Shown here: positions 36,585 to 48,261 of the stretch, one piece after another
Numbering within the stretch: position 1 is the stretch's first letter
How the letters are laid out: every line of letters begins with the position of its first letter
Source: Alnus glutinosa
Taxonomy: Eukaryota > Streptophyta > Magnoliopsida > Fagales > Betulaceae
Direction of reading: 5' to 3'
Assembly (NCBI RefSeq): GCF_958979055.1
Contig: NC_084898.1
Coordinates: 22,719,102 to 22,783,101 of the forward strand
Length of the DNA: 64,000 bases
The notes under the pieces: model-generated
Told to the model about the DNA's origin: nothing
The model's input: the letters and a program-made list of their open reading frames with translations, nothing else
Databases searched by the model: none
Translations under genes and position numbers: made by a program

Positions 36585-37467
36585 TACCTTAACATCCCTC
36601 ACGTGTGGGCTTAAACTCTTTTTTTAATAGGTGGGGCTCAACACATGAAATATTTAATTGAAATGAGAAGTAAGTTAAATGATAGAATCAATATTCTGAT
36701 ACTATGTTAAATTACCAGTACATATCCCAAATGTTAAATTTAATCATTTAATCTATACTTTAACATACACCCATATATACCCAATAATGTTTTCTTTTCT
36801 TCTTTGAAGAAATTCATAATGATATAGAAAATAAAGAACTATGAAAACTAGGATTTTCGGGTGATTTGGCGTTAGACATCTATGTTCATTCACCACTAAG
36901 AAAGAACCCGATATATAGGTTTACATTAATTATACTCTTATTCCTTGATTATGTTAATTTACACTACAAACGACTCTTATTAAGGAGAATCGGAGTACGT
37001 GAAGATAATGCAAATATGGTAGATAAAGATAATATCAAACCTAAATATATATATTGGAGATGATATATATGTAATCAAAATGAATTGGAGTAGGCCGGTG
37101 TCTGACACGGCCTAGCTTGTTTGTTGAAGACGAAGAAAATGTAGGTCAGGTAAGGCTAAAGAGGACATAAATTAATTTGTTCGACAATATATATATATAT
37201 ATGCCAAACGTGAGGAAAGAAAGATGTAGTGGGAAGAATATTGTTGTTATGAATTCACATGCAGCCTTTCAAGCGTGAAGAAAAAGAGGATCCATTAGCC
37301 AAGCAAAATGAGATGGATTGGTCCCACACATGGTAGAGAACGGGTACTCTTCCATGTGACCACCCACTATACCTATACATACGCATGAATGTTACATCAC
37401 AAGTAGTGGAGAAAAGGTCAAGTGCCTTCAACATAAAGGAAAGGTTTTAGACTTCGAAATAACCAGC

Positions 37468-37500
<33 letters not shown>

Positions 37501-37518
37501 CCAAACCAATTAATATTG
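36585..37518. other. Right half of the split dispersed repeat and intergenic spacer
   Basis: 36585-36725 completes the dispersed repeat interrupted by the MULE, including CTGATACTATGTTAAATTAC. The remainder up to 37518 is AT-rich with a TA microsatellite at 37470-37492. No gene seen. Confidence 0.55.
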
Positions 37519-38218
37519 TATTATTTTCTCTTGCGTGTTTTTAGGATATATATCATGAGCATGAATCACTACTACAAATGGCGAAATTTGCGACATTTTT
37601 ACCGATGCAAAATTTGTAGATCAATAGAAGGATTTTAGGCGAACTAGGGTGTTGGTTATATTCGATCTTGTTAATGAAGTACTGTCTAAGTTTGAATGAA
37701 AGAGACTGCAATGTTTTGCCACTTGGTGTAATATTGCCGAGAGTCATGATCACATTCACATCATAGTACGTAATCATTAGTAGATCCAATGCATGTTCTG
37801 TGGACAATCACATATATAGAAGATTCTTCTTTTATATTTTTCTTCACAAGATGGATGCCACGACTGAAAGCATTTCACACTGCGTAGGTTTCAGGTTTGA
37901 ACTCTTCTGTCAGTGACATATATATAGTTTAAAGTATACCACAGCTCCTCCATTTTACGTTTGTGGATCCTACCATATATAAATGGGCCATCAATTCTTT
38001 CTTTTCTATTTTTCTTGTTTCTATTAGCCCTTAGGTAATCAAAAGCTAGCCCACATTGCAGGGTCGTAAAAATATATATTGACTTTGATTATCAATATAT
38101 TTTTTCAAGCTGCAATTATGGATGATTGAATGGCTTCAGAAGCTACTCCAGGAACCCTATTCAGTTACATTCAAGAACCAGCAAATAGTGTTCATCCTCA
38201 CACACACACACACACAGA

Positions 38219-39085
38219 GGGTAACTCTTTACAATCTGCCCGTAAAAAAGCAGATCGAGACCAGATTTTGAAACATATATACTTCAAAACCTCAACTCTG
38301 AGCAACAATGTAAAACAAAACAACCTATACCAAAATTTGGGGATTAATCCCCAATTAGAGCAAATGTGTATATTACCCTTAGTACGGACTCTAATAACCA
38401 TCTTTATTTTCTGTAGAAGCTGGTCCTCAGAAAGTGGATGACTTGCATGCATGTTTAATAGCATTCATGTTCTGCTATATGAAAAACAGCATATCCAAAA
38501 GCTCTAAAAACTTTCTTCCTCCGGTTCTTCAGCCCTTCATTCACCCATATTCACCACATCTTCCCAACTAAATGGGCCGGGGGACCAACAACATCAGACA
38601 AGGTCATGAAATTTTTTCAAATACGGCCACTATAGCTGCAAGCAAAAAATAAGTGGTCTTTATCTTCGATCAGTAAAGTGCTTGCAAAACACACTTCATA
38701 TCCAGGGACGGACCCATTAAGGGGTCAGGGGGGGGGCCCTGGCCCCCTCAAGCCCCAAGATATTCCCCCCCCCCCCCCCCAAAAAAAAAAAAAAAAAATC
38801 TAAAAAAAATTAAAATTTTACACCTAAATTTTTTATTTTTTTTTTTAGTTTTTCCCCCCTAAATTGTTTCTTTTCAATTTGGACCCTCTAAATTTTTAAG
38901 TCTGGGTCTGCCACTGTTCATATCCCCTTGATAACCCCACTTCAACAACTTATCACCGGTTTTTAATAACACATTTTTCGATCATTGCCAACCCAAGAAC
39001 CACCCATGTGTTGGAGGGAACCAAATTAAAGACCACCAATCTACACATCCATGTTTTTCCAGATCGCAAAGCATCCCAAGTATCA
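38219..39085 (-). pseudogene. LINE ORF2 3' relic (zf-RVT and C-terminal domain), unit A
   Basis: The minus strand reads KLLKWGYQGDMKCVLC, then a HFFAC-like zone, an SWEDVVNMG-like zone, then EDQLLQKIKMVIRVR and SNWGL. This is the reverse-transcriptase zinc-binding domain followed by the C-terminal tail of plant L1-type LINE ORF2. Frame changes and stops are frequent. The copy is split by an hAT MITE (38703-38916). Equivalent relics sit at the same place in units B and C, so the LINE was there before the duplications. Confidence 0.65.
38703..38916. mobile_element. hAT MITE, unit A only
   Basis: A 214-bp insert flanked by a perfect 8-bp duplication TTCATATC (38695-38702 and 38917-38924). Termini CAGGGACGGACCCA and TGGGTCTGCCACTG are inverted at 11 of 14 positions. 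Units B and C retain the uninterrupted site (TTCATATCCCCTTGATAACC in B). It contains a C16 tract followed by A18. A degenerate relative lies at 61634-61799. Confidence 0.9.
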
Positions 39086-39153
39086 ATATATACTAGAATA
39101 AGATCAAGTGCTATCATAAGTGAGTTTAATTACATCTTCTTCTTTTTTTTTTT

Positions 39154-39228
39154 GTGAGCTCAATCGGCTAAGAACCATACTTCATGAAATGGAGGTCATC
39201 AGTTTGAATCTCCCCTCCTCATCTTGTG

Positions 39229-39230
<2 letters not shown>
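39154..39230 (+). mobile_element. tRNA-like SINE fragment, unit A only
   Basis: GAGCTCAATCGG (39156-39167) resembles a Pol III A box, and AGTTTGAATC (39201-39210) resembles a B box, at about 45 bp spacing. A T tract precedes it and a TA microsatellite follows. The corresponding place in units B and C has different sequence, so it is a unit-specific insertion. Full SINE ends are not defined. Confidence 0.4.
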
Positions 39231-39280
<50 letters not shown>

Positions 39281-40547
39281 TATGCAAAGGGACAATGCAT
39301 CGCACTGGTTGACATGCATTGAATCTTTAATCCAAAAGGATCGTGAAACAAAATAACATGGTAAATTAATTAGCCAGCTGTACCTTCTGGAACCTCTAGT
39401 GATGGCAGTTTGCCTTCCATTTATTCTATAGTTAATTAGCTTCATCATTAAACCATACAATATAATAATTAATACAATATGGCTATTATCTTCCAAGAAG
39501 CATGCGAAAGTGGTGATTGCTAAGGGATTAGTGGGTACGCAGTCATTATGCACTACATACATTAATCATAAGATCGATCTTATCTCACCAAGTACTACAA
39601 GAAAAGAATATAAATAAATATACAATAATAATAATAAAAATAAAGAGAAGAAAGGTTATAGAGGAATTCATTAAATTCAAACAATTGTGAATTTCTACCT
39701 AGCCAGCTTATAGTGATAGACGGGTGTGTCGAATTAAATTAAAATTAAACAGCAAAAAAGTCTTAAAATGCTACTTGTAAAAAATTTAGCCGCTTTAAAA
39801 ACATTTGATATATTAAAATTTGGTTCCTTTTTAACCTACTTTTTATTAATCATTGTTAGTGCATGAAATTTTTGCAAAATTTTATATTGAATGTATATGC
39901 ACCCAAATATAAAACTGTTGGAAAGTTTTGGCCAATGTAACAATTTTAATTACCCTAAAATCATTTAAAATGCCAAATTTTGATTATTGGGGAGATAATA
40001 TTTTTGTTTTCAATAATTGTTAAAAAATTTGACACATACCATAATTTTAAGCTTTCGCTTGTCAAATTTTTCAACAATTTCAGCTAGTGATTCAGCGATG
40101 ATGACATAAACATTAATGATAGTTTAATAATTTGACACATCATAACTTTAAATTGACGAACCTTGTTGCAATTCTAAGATATACTAAAAGGTTTTTGGTT
40201 TGATATATAGTTTATGATCGCCATGAAAACTCATGTATGAATCACAATTAGCCATATATACGTATAGTAGTACTTTGTATGATCATCAATATATATATAT
40301 ATATACGGATGGCTCGAAAACTGACACTTACTATTGACATCGTGAACATCAACGATTTGATAAGATTAACTATATTATAGCCAGGTAGCCATTGTTGTTT
40401 GCTCAAGCCACAAAAAATAACGTACGAAGCAAAAAACTGAAACAGTACTAAACTGGCCAATGCATGGTGTGAAAAGGATATAGTGAGTCGGAAATCCATC
40501 AAACATGATCAATAGGATTTGCTAGGAGAAGGAGGTGCCTAAAAACT

Positions 40548-40756
40548 CAGTCTAATTCACAAAGTGGCGGTGTTTTGCGTAAATATTGTGGGTGATAGCA
40601 AAGCCACACTAGTGGAACTACCTTTTCTCTGTGCCTCGACCACAATCTTTACAGTAGACGCGCTTTTGGACCAGGCCTCTTCCCGTTCCTATATATACCC
40701 TCCCTCGATCCCTACCATTCTAAACCATCGCTGTGGGACTCCAACAATATTTTCCC
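40548..40756 (+). promoter_or_regulatory. Promoter and 5' leader of GRP gene A
   Basis: TATA box CTATATATA at 40689-40697, 60 bp before the ATG. A box CAGTAGACGCGCTTTTGGACC lies at 40652-40672; the same element, with small changes, precedes the TATA boxes of genes B, C and the 57-kb gene and occurs in a gene-less copy at 56186. About 200 bp here is nearly identical across A, B and C. Confidence 0.75.
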
Positions 40757-41440
40757 ATGGCTAGTCACAAAGTCCTTAGTGTTGTTTTCTTTGTGTCATT
40801 GGGTTTAGTTGCTTGTTCTGCGACTAGAGCCCTCCTTGGCTATGGCGCTGTAGGAGAACATGGTGTTGCTGGCTACGCTGGCGGTGCTGGTAGTGGAGCA
40901 GGTCGCGGTGCAGGATATGGGGCTGCAGGTGGAATTGGTGGTGGTGGTGGAGGTGGTAGAGGAGGTGGAGGTGGAGGCGGAGCTGCTTATGGTGCTGGTG
41001 GTTCTGGATATGGAAGTGGCAGTGGGGAAGGAGGTGGCGCTGGATATGGTGCCGGTGGAGCACACGGTGGTGGAGGCGGTGGAGGAAGGGGTGGAGGTGG
41101 CGGTGGCGGTGCTGGTGCAGGAGGTTCTGGTTATGGGAGTGGAGAAGGAGGTGGCGCTGGTAGCGGCTATGGTGCAGGTGCTGCTGGAGGAGGTGGTGGT
41201 GGGAGCGGTGGTGGCGGTGGAGCAGGTTATGGTGCCGGAGGAGCACATGGAGGTGGCTATGGTAGTGGTGAAGGAGCCGGTGGAGGTTATGGTGGTGGAG
41301 GTTATGGTGGTCATGTTGGCGGTGGCGGTGGCGGCTCTGGTGGCGGCGGAGGCGGTGGTGCTGGGGGTGCAAATGGGGGTGGATATGGAGGAGGTAGTGG
41401 GAGTGGAGAGGGTGGTGGATATGGTGGCTACGCCCCTTAA
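40757..41440 (+). CDS. GRP1.8-like glycine-rich cell-wall protein A
   Basis: 227-aa class I glycine-rich protein. An N-terminal signal peptide (MASHKVLSVVFFVSLGLVACSA, cleavage expected around residue 22) is followed by TRALLGYGAVGEHG and then Gly-rich repeats of GYGAGGAHGGGYGSGEGGGAG type. The leader and repeat style match the bean GRP1.8 family, structural proteins secreted to the cell wall of vascular tissue. Tyr residues are regularly spaced, as used for oxidative cross-linking in this class. Copy A differs from B and C by GGRGGG in place of GGSGGG in two places and by an extra GYGGHVGG. The start is the ATG at 40757, which heads the signal peptide; an in-frame ATG 24 bp upstream (GLQQYFP) lies in the leader. 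No intron. Confidence 0.9.
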   Translation: MASHKVLSVVFFVSLGLVACSATRALLGYGAVGEHGVAGYAGGAGSGAGRGAGYGAAGGIGGGGGGGRGGGGGGGAAYGAGGSGYGSGSGEGGGAGYGAGGAHGGGGGGGRGGGGGGGAGAGGSGYGSGEGGGAGSGYGAGAAGGGGGGSGGGGGAGYGAGGAHGGGYGSGEGAGGGYGGGGYGGHVGGGGGGSGGGGGGGAGGANGGGYGGGSGSGEGGGYGGYAP

Positions 41441-42280
41441 AACTTCCTTCTCACTACATCATTTTCTGAAAAGAATGCATCTTCTTACCTTAATATGAGC
41501 ACAAAATAAGATGGGCAGGCAAAAAAACAAAAATAAGATTAGTATTGATAAGAGGATGCTTAATTATAATATCTAGGTATTGTATGCATGATTCATGAAT
41601 ACCAGATAATTAAATGCAGTCAAAAAGTTGTATCTAATTATAATGAATTATATGCAGTACCTTCTTTTTTTATGTGTTTTGGTTTTGCTGGGTGCATTGA
41701 TCCTAATATCTAATTATCTCAAGACTTGATTAATCCAAATAAGAAAATGACTGCGCACTCGTACCAAATCAAATTAATTAATTACGTGCATGGTAATCAT
41801 TACCAGCCCTAATGGGGTTTGAGGAATGGACCTATTCTATTTTGGCCAAACTACAAGCAAATTAAAAAGGTAGAAGGTGATGATGATAACTTTTAAATAT
41901 TTCTAACATAATAGATAAATGATTAATAATAATCAAAATTGAATATTATGAATTATTTTTCATCTCTAATAAAATAAGTAAAATATAATTTTTTATTTTA
42001 TTGTGAATAGTAAGGCTCTTATGTTTATTTACAATTCACACTATAAAGAGTTTTTTTTTTATTTTTTTTTCTTTCTCTCACCTTTCTTCTTTCACTTTCT
42101 CTCTCTCTCTCTCTCTTCACACTCTTTCATACACAAAATAATATTTGAAGAAAATAGATAGTAGAAAAGAAAATGTATTAGAGCGTACATTAAAAAATGA
42201 GTAGTTAAAATAGAAATTTGTACTTTTTAAGTAATTATTTTGACTATTCCTACCGGAGATCATCTCCATGCTCTTACACA

Positions 42281-42331
<51 letters not shown>

Positions 42332-43198
42332 AAAGGGTTTTACGACGAATAATATTATATAAAGAAAAAAAAAAAAAAAAAAAAAAAGAAGTGGTGGTGG
42401 ATGTATTATAACTTTTATTAGAAAGTTGTCATATAAAATGAGGTGGTAGCTAGTTCATAAAATCATGGGATTTGAGTAGCATTTTTTAATGTAAATTGCT
42501 GGATATAATTTCAGTAAAATACGATTGTTTTGGGTGCATGACAAAATGATTGTTTTGGGTGGATGACAAAATAAAAGTAAGTGGTGTTTTGTTTTTCAAC
42601 AAACCACTTATTTAATGAATAAAGAATAATATCTTAGCCCTAGTGTAGTCGAATCCATATATTAGGGTTTAAGTACATAGATAAATTTGTGAGCTCAAAA
42701 ATTCTTAATTTTTTTTTCTTTTTTCCAAGCCGGAAGAAGCGAAACACCCCCTAACTAGTGTAATAAATGAGTAATATATGCTACGTATTATTTTTTTATT
42801 CTTAAAATTAATGTAACTTTTAAAATTATTATCTAATCAAAGTGGGTGACAAGGTTAATTCACACTTTGAAATTATTTTGGCATGCCATGCATGTCATGC
42901 ATGCATGTTTTTCTTCGAAATCGAAGAAGGCCGAGGATCGGATAGCCTTTATATGGTCCATGTCATCTGAAGATAACACGTTTTTTTTACCGCGGTGGCC
43001 TGGTATGATCGTCGGGCCCTCTCCTCGTTTTGCCCGTTTTGAAAGATAAAATGATACATTGTCATTTGTGAGCTACGAGATAGCGCCACCCCCCCCCCCC
43101 CCCCCCCCCACCCCCCCCTATATTGGTTGGCCACTTTTAGACGCTTTTCCAGCGCATGCAAGAGATCGAGGATATTCAACCCTTTTGCCATGTATCAC
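41441..43198. other. GRP A 3' region with Tourist-like MITE and microsatellites
   Basis: A 3' UTR-like stretch follows the stop and matches B and C. A Tourist/Harbinger-like MITE spans about 41894-42273 (ends resemble GAGCAT-type termini). A TA microsatellite lies at 42283-42329, and a C21-A-C8 tract at 43089-43118 near the unit end. No further gene. Confidence 0.55.
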
Positions 43199-43394
43199 TA
43201 TTATTTTCTCTTTCGTGTTTTTGGGATATATATCTTGAGCATGAATCACTACTACAAATGGCGAAATTTGCGACAACTTTACCGATGCAAAATTTGTAGA
43301 TCAATAGAAGGATTTTAGGCGAACTGGGGTGTAGGTTATATCCGATCTTGTTAATGAAGTACTGTCTGAGTTTGAATGAAAGAGACTGCAATGT

Positions 43395-43729
43395 TGTTGA
43401 ATAATAAACTTAATTTTAATAACATTTATTTGAGTATTTTGTTATTCTTGTAAGTTACTAAGAAGTGATTTGAAGAGGTTATATTTTTTGGGTTTTCAAG
43501 AATTATTTTACACAGAAGTTACATGGGAGTTATTTGAGATGTAAATAAATAGAGTTAATGTGAAGAACTTAGAAGGGTCATTTGTGTCCTATATATACTC
43601 ATACATATAAGTAATTAAGTTAATTTTAATTAAGTTGAGTGAAAGAATACAAAATCCTTTATCAATTTATTGTCTCTCTTCCCTTTCACCCTCTCTCTCT
43701 TAGTGTATGTATGGTTTCAATTTCCAACA
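43395..43729. mobile_element. Solo LTR (335 bp), unit B only
   Basis: TGTTGAATAATAAAC at the start and TTTCAATTTCCAACA at the end give TGTTG/CAACA inverted termini. A perfect 5-bp duplication AATGT flanks it (43390-43394 and 43730-43734). Unit A shows the intact site CTGCAATGTTTTGCC. Size and termini suit a Ty1/copia-type LTR. A TATA-like TATATATACTC lies inside. Confidence 0.9.
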
Positions 43730-44185
43730 AATGTTTTGCCACTTGGTGTAATATTGCCGACAGTCATCGATCACATTCACATCATAGTGCGTAATCATTA
43801 GTAGATCCAATGCCTGTTCTGTGATCACATGCAAGGCTCTGTGGACAGTCACATAGAAGATTCTTTTATATTTTTCTTCACAAGATCGATGCCACGACTG
43901 AAAGCATTTCACACTGCGTAGGTTTCAGGTTTGAACTCTTCTGTTAGTGACATATAGTTTAATGATGTACCACAGATTCTCCATTTTACGTTTGTGGATC
44001 CTACCATAAATATATAGGCCATCAATTCTTTCTTTTCTTTTTTTCTTGTTTCTATTAGCACCTAATTAATCAAATGCCCACATTGCAGGGTCGTAAAAAT
44101 ATATTGAATGGCTTCAGAAACTAGTCCAGGAACCCTGGCCTATTCAGTTATATACATTCAAAAACCAGTAAAAAGTGTTCATCCT

Positions 44186-44195
<10 letters not shown>

Positions 44196-44261
<66 letters not shown>
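44196..44261 (+). repeat. (AG)n microsatellite, unit B
   Basis: About 66 bp of AG following (AC)n. At the orthologous place unit A has only (AC)n (38197-38214) and unit C only (AG)n (50071-50107). Confidence 0.95.
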
Positions 44262-44262
<1 letters not shown>

Positions 44263-44960
44263 GGTAACTCTTTACAATCTGCCCGTAAAAAAGCAGAGAC
44301 CAGATTTTGAAACATACTTCAAAACCTCAACTCTCAACAACATTATAGAACAAAACAACCTATACCAAAATTTGGAGATTAATCCCCAATTAGAGCAAAT
44401 GTGTATATTACCCTTAGTTTTCCTAAATTTGCCTTTACCCATAGTACGGACTCTAATCACCATCTTTATTTTCTGTAGAAGCTGGTCCGCAGAAAGTGGA
44501 TGATTTGCATGTTTAATAGCATTCACGTTCCGCTATATGAAAAACAGCATACCCAAAAGCTCTAAAAACTTTCTTCTGCCAGTTCTTTAGCTCTTCATTC
44601 ACCCTTCATTCACCACATCTTCCCAACTAAATGCTGGAGCAGCAACATCAGACAAGGTCATGAAATTTTTTCAAATACGGCCACTATAGCTGCAAGGAAT
44701 AAATAAGTGGTCTCTATCTTCAATAAAGTGCCCTTCAAGCAATAAACACACTTCATACACTTCATACACTTCATATCCCCTTGATAACCCCACTTAAACA
44801 ACTTATCACTGGTTTTTAATAACACATTTTTCGATCATTGCCAACCCAAGAACACTACCCCATGTGTTGGAATTGTAAGAGGGAACCAAATTAAAGACCA
44901 CATACCAATCCACACATCCATGTTTTTCTCGCAAAGCATCCTAAAGTATCAATATATACT
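44262..44960 (-). pseudogene. LINE ORF2 3' relic, unit B
   Basis: Same relic as in unit A without the MITE. The minus strand reads ADQLLQKIKMVIRVRTMGKG, then KGNIHICSNWGLISKFW, the typical L1 C-terminal tail after the zf-RVT domain. This copy keeps the RTMGKGKF segment that A has lost. It is not translatable throughout. Confidence 0.6.
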
Positions 44961-46229
44961 AGAATAATTAAGATCAAGTGCTATCATCAGTGAGTTTAAT
45001 TACATCTCTATTTTTTCTTTTGTGTGCATGTTGTTATCGTATATATACGTTGCAAAATGCAAGGGGCCAATGCATCACATTGGTTGACATTGAATTTTTA
45101 ATCCAACTGGATCGATCGTGAAACAAAGATGGTAAACTACTTAGCCAGCTGTACCTTCTGGAACCTCTAGTGATGGCAGTTTGCATTCTTTTCTTTTTCT
45201 TTTTTTTTTTTTAAACAAAGAAATAACTTTCATTATAATCTGAAAAGCTATAATTAGAGGTACAAATACTCCTAAAAATAAAGTAAATGACTAATTCCTG
45301 ACTTGGTTAATTTAATGTTAATTTATTAATTCTTTGGTTAATTCAAACAACTAATGTGAAATTCTGCCTAGCTAGCTTATGGTGACAGACGGGTGTATCG
45401 AATTAAATTAACATTAACCAGCAAAAAAGTCGTAAAATACTACTTGTCAAAAATTAAGCCACTTTAAAACCATTTTTTATATTAAATTTTGGTTATTTTT
45501 TAACCTATTTTTTTATTAATTATTGTTAGTGAAATTTTTGCAAAGTTTTATATTGAATGTATATGCACCCAAATATAAAACTGGAGGAAAGTTTTGGCCT
45601 ATGTAACAATTTTAATTACCCTAAAACCATTTAAAATGCTAAATTTTGATTATTAATTGGGAAGGTAATTTTTTTTTTTAATGATCGTTTAAAAATTTGA
45701 CCCATATCATAATTTGAAGCTTTCACTTGTCAATTTTTCAACAATTTCAGCTAGTAATTGAGCGATGATCGATGACATAAATATTAATGATTGTTTAATA
45801 ATTTGACACACATCATAACTTTAAATTGACGACACTTGTTGCAATTCTAAGATATACTCTAGAAGGTTTTTGCTTTGATATATAGTTTATGATCACCATG
45901 AAAACTCATTTATATATGAATCACAATTAGTCATATATACGTACAGTAGTACTTTGTATGATCATCGATCAATATATATATACGGGTGGCTCGAAAACTG
46001 ACACTTGCTATAGACATCGTGACCATCAACGATCTGTTAAGATTAACTATATTATAGCCAGGTAGCCATTGTTGTTTGCTCAAGCCACAAAAATAACGTA
46101 CGAAGCAAAAAAGTGAAAAAGTACTAAACTGGCCAATGCATGGTGTGAAAAGGATATAGTGAGTCGGAAATCCATCAAACACGATCAATAGGATTAGCTA
46201 GGAGAATTGGGTGTCTAAAAACTGATCAG

Positions 46230-46438
46230 CCTAATTCACAAAGTGGCTGTGTTTTGCGTAAATATTGTGGGTGACAGCAAAATCACACTAGTGGAACTAC
46301 CTTTTCTGTGTGCCTCGACCACACTCTTTACAGTACCAGACGCGCTTTTGGACCAGGCCTCTTCCCGTTCCTATATATACCCTCCCTCGATCCCTACCAT
46401 TCTAAACCATCACTGTGGGACTCCAACAATATTTTCCC
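46230..46438 (+). promoter_or_regulatory. Promoter and 5' leader of GRP gene B
   Basis: TATA box CTATATATA at 46371-46379. The conserved box reads CAGTACCAGACGCGCTTTTG from 46331, with a 3-bp insertion relative to A. The leader to the ATG is nearly identical to A and C. Confidence 0.75.
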
Positions 46439-47101
46439 ATGGCTAATCACAAAGTCCTTAGTGTTGTTTTCTTTGTGTCATTGGGTTTAGTTGCTTGTTC
46501 TGCGACTAGAGCCCTCCTTGGCTATGGCGCTGTAGGAGAACATGGTGTTGCTGGCTACGCTGGCGGTGCTGGTAGTGGAGCAGGTGGCGGTGCAGGATAT
46601 GGGGCTGCAGGTGGAATTGGCGGTGGTGGCGGAGGTGGTAGCGGAGGTGGAGGCGGAGCTGCTTATGGTGCTGGTGGTGCTGGATATGGAAGTGGCAGTG
46701 GGGAAGGAGGTGGCGCTGGATATGGTACTGGTGGAGCACACAGTGGTGGAGGTGGTGGAGGAAGCGGTGGAGGTGGCGGTGGCGGTGCTGGTGCAGGAGG
46801 TGCTGGTTATGGGAGCGGAGAAGGAGGAGGTGCCGGTAGCGGCTATGGTGCAGGTGCTGCTGGAGGAGGTGGTGGTGGGAGCGGTGGCGGCAGTGGATCA
46901 GGTTATGGTGCTGGAGGAGCACATGGAGGTGGGTATGGTAGTGGAGAAGGAGCCGGTGGAGGTTATGGTGGTGGAGCTGCTGGTGGCGGTGGGGGCTCTG
47001 GTGGCGGCGGAGGTGGTGGTGCTGGGGGTGCAAATGGGGGTGGATATGGAGGAGGTAGTGGGAGTGGAGAGGGTGGTGGACATGGTGGCTACTCCCCTTA
47101 A
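46439..47101 (+). CDS. GRP1.8-like glycine-rich cell-wall protein B
   Basis: 220-aa secreted class I glycine-rich protein, closely related to A and C. The signal peptide MANHKVLSVVFFVSLGLVACSA and the post-cleavage TRALLGYGAVGEHG segment are conserved. It shares YGTGGAHSGGG and YGGGAAGGGGG with C against A, so B and C are the closest pair. It ends GGGHGGYSP. The long frames on the other strand are codon artefacts of GGT/GGA repeats. Expected in the cell wall; expression cannot be judged from sequence, but promoter and frame are intact. Confidence 0.9.
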   Translation: MANHKVLSVVFFVSLGLVACSATRALLGYGAVGEHGVAGYAGGAGSGAGGGAGYGAAGGIGGGGGGGSGGGGGAAYGAGGAGYGSGSGEGGGAGYGTGGAHSGGGGGGSGGGGGGGAGAGGAGYGSGEGGGAGSGYGAGAAGGGGGGSGGGSGSGYGAGGAHGGGYGSGEGAGGGYGGGAAGGGGGSGGGGGGGAGGANGGGYGGGSGSGEGGGHGGYSP

Positions 47102-47558
47102 AACTTCCTTCTCATTACATCATTTTCTGAAAAGAATGCATCTTCTTACCCTAATATGAGCAAAAAATAAGATGCGCAGGAAAAAAAACAAAAACACAAA
47201 AATAAGATTAGTATTGATCAGAGGATGCTTATAATATCTAAGTATTGTATGCATATATGTTTCATGAATGCCAGATAATGCACTCAAGTTTTATCTAATT
47301 ATAATGAATTATATGCAGTACCTTCTTCTTCTTTTTCTGTCTTTTGGTTATGCTTGGTGCATTGATCAAGTTATCAAAATCTCAAAAGTTGATTAATCCA
47401 AATAAGAAAATGACTGCGCACTCGTACCAAATCAAGTTAATTAATTACGTGCATGATAATCATAATTACCAGCCCTAATTAATGGGGTATGAGGAATGGA
47501 CCTATTCTATTTTGGCCAAACTACAAGCAAGAAAGTGAAAGGTGATGATGTTCGCTTA

Positions 47559-47901
47559 GAGTATCTTTAACCAAATATATAAAGGGTTGATAATAATTAA
47601 ATTTGACAACTATGAATTATTTTTCGTCTCAAGCAGATTAAGTAGAATATAATGTTTCTTTCTAGTGTAAATAGTAAATAGATAGAAGATCCTATTTACT
47701 ATTCACACTACAAACAATTTTTTTATTGTTTTCTTTCTCTCCCAATTTTCACTTTCTTCTACACAAAATAATATTTAAAGAATATAAATAATAGAATAGA
47801 GAATCTGTTGAAGAGAGTATAGAAAAAACAGTAGATAAAGACTAAAGTAGAGAATTGTATTTTTTTAATAGCTACTTTGACTATTATTGTTACAGATACT
47901 C
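47559..47901. mobile_element. Tourist-like MITE 1, unit B
   Basis: GAGTATCTTTAACC at the left and GTTACAGATACTC at the right are inverted, with TTA on both sides (47556-47558 and 47902-47904). It shares its right TTA with the next MITE. Confidence 0.65.
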
Positions 47902-47904
47902 TTA

Positions 47905-48261
47905 GAGCATTTCCAACAGAATAGACAAATGATTCATAATAATCAAATTTGATTATTATGAGTCATTTTTTGTCTCCAGCTCAATAGGTGGAATATAATT
48001 TTTCCTTCTATTGTGAATAGGAAGAATCTATTTATTATTCACACTACAAAGAGTTTTTTTATTATTTTCTTTCTCTCCCTTTCCTTCTTTCACTCTCTCT
48101 CTCCCTCTTTCTTTCACACTCTTTCTCACACAAAACAATATTTAAAGAAAATAGAGAGTAGAATAGAGAATCGGTTGAAGTGTGTGTAGAAAAATGAGTA
48201 GCTAAAATAGAAATTTATACTTTTTAAATAGTTATTTTGACTATTCTTACTAGAAATGCTC
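47905..48261. mobile_element. Tourist-like MITE 2, unit B
   Basis: GAGCATTTCCAACAG at the left and ACTAGAAATGCTC at the right, flanked by TTA (47902-47904 and 48262-48264). The interior resembles MITE 1 and the MITEs in units A and C (about 41894-42273 and 53770-54120). Confidence 0.7.

Larger units (their letters stand above)
37519..43198 (+). repeat. Segmental repeat unit A (LINE relic, GRP gene A, MITE)
   Basis: Begins TATTATTTTCTCTTGCGTG and ends CCATGTATCACTA, where the same start sequence (TATTATTTTCTCTTTCGTG) begins unit B at 43199. The 5.7-kb unit matches units B and C along nearly all its length, interrupted by unit-specific insertions and deletions. Confidence 0.9.

Noticed and set aside
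38130..38441. Frames beginning MASE(A/T)(T/S)PGT in each repeat unit (also 44108-44503 and 50041-50367)
   Set aside because: They run through microsatellites and the antisense of a LINE ORF2 relic, and they differ by frame among units.
39154..39230. tRNA gene
   Set aside because: A-box and B-box-like sequences are present but no cloverleaf can be formed; read as a SINE fragment.
40805..41372. Long minus-strand and second-frame open frames over the GRP genes (Thr/Ser-rich, His-rich, Val/Glu-rich); same at 46487-47159, 52680-53355 and 57266-58562
   Set aside because: They are automatic by-products of GGT/GGA/GGC repeats lacking stop codons in other frames. The glycine frame has a signal peptide, TATA box and known family.
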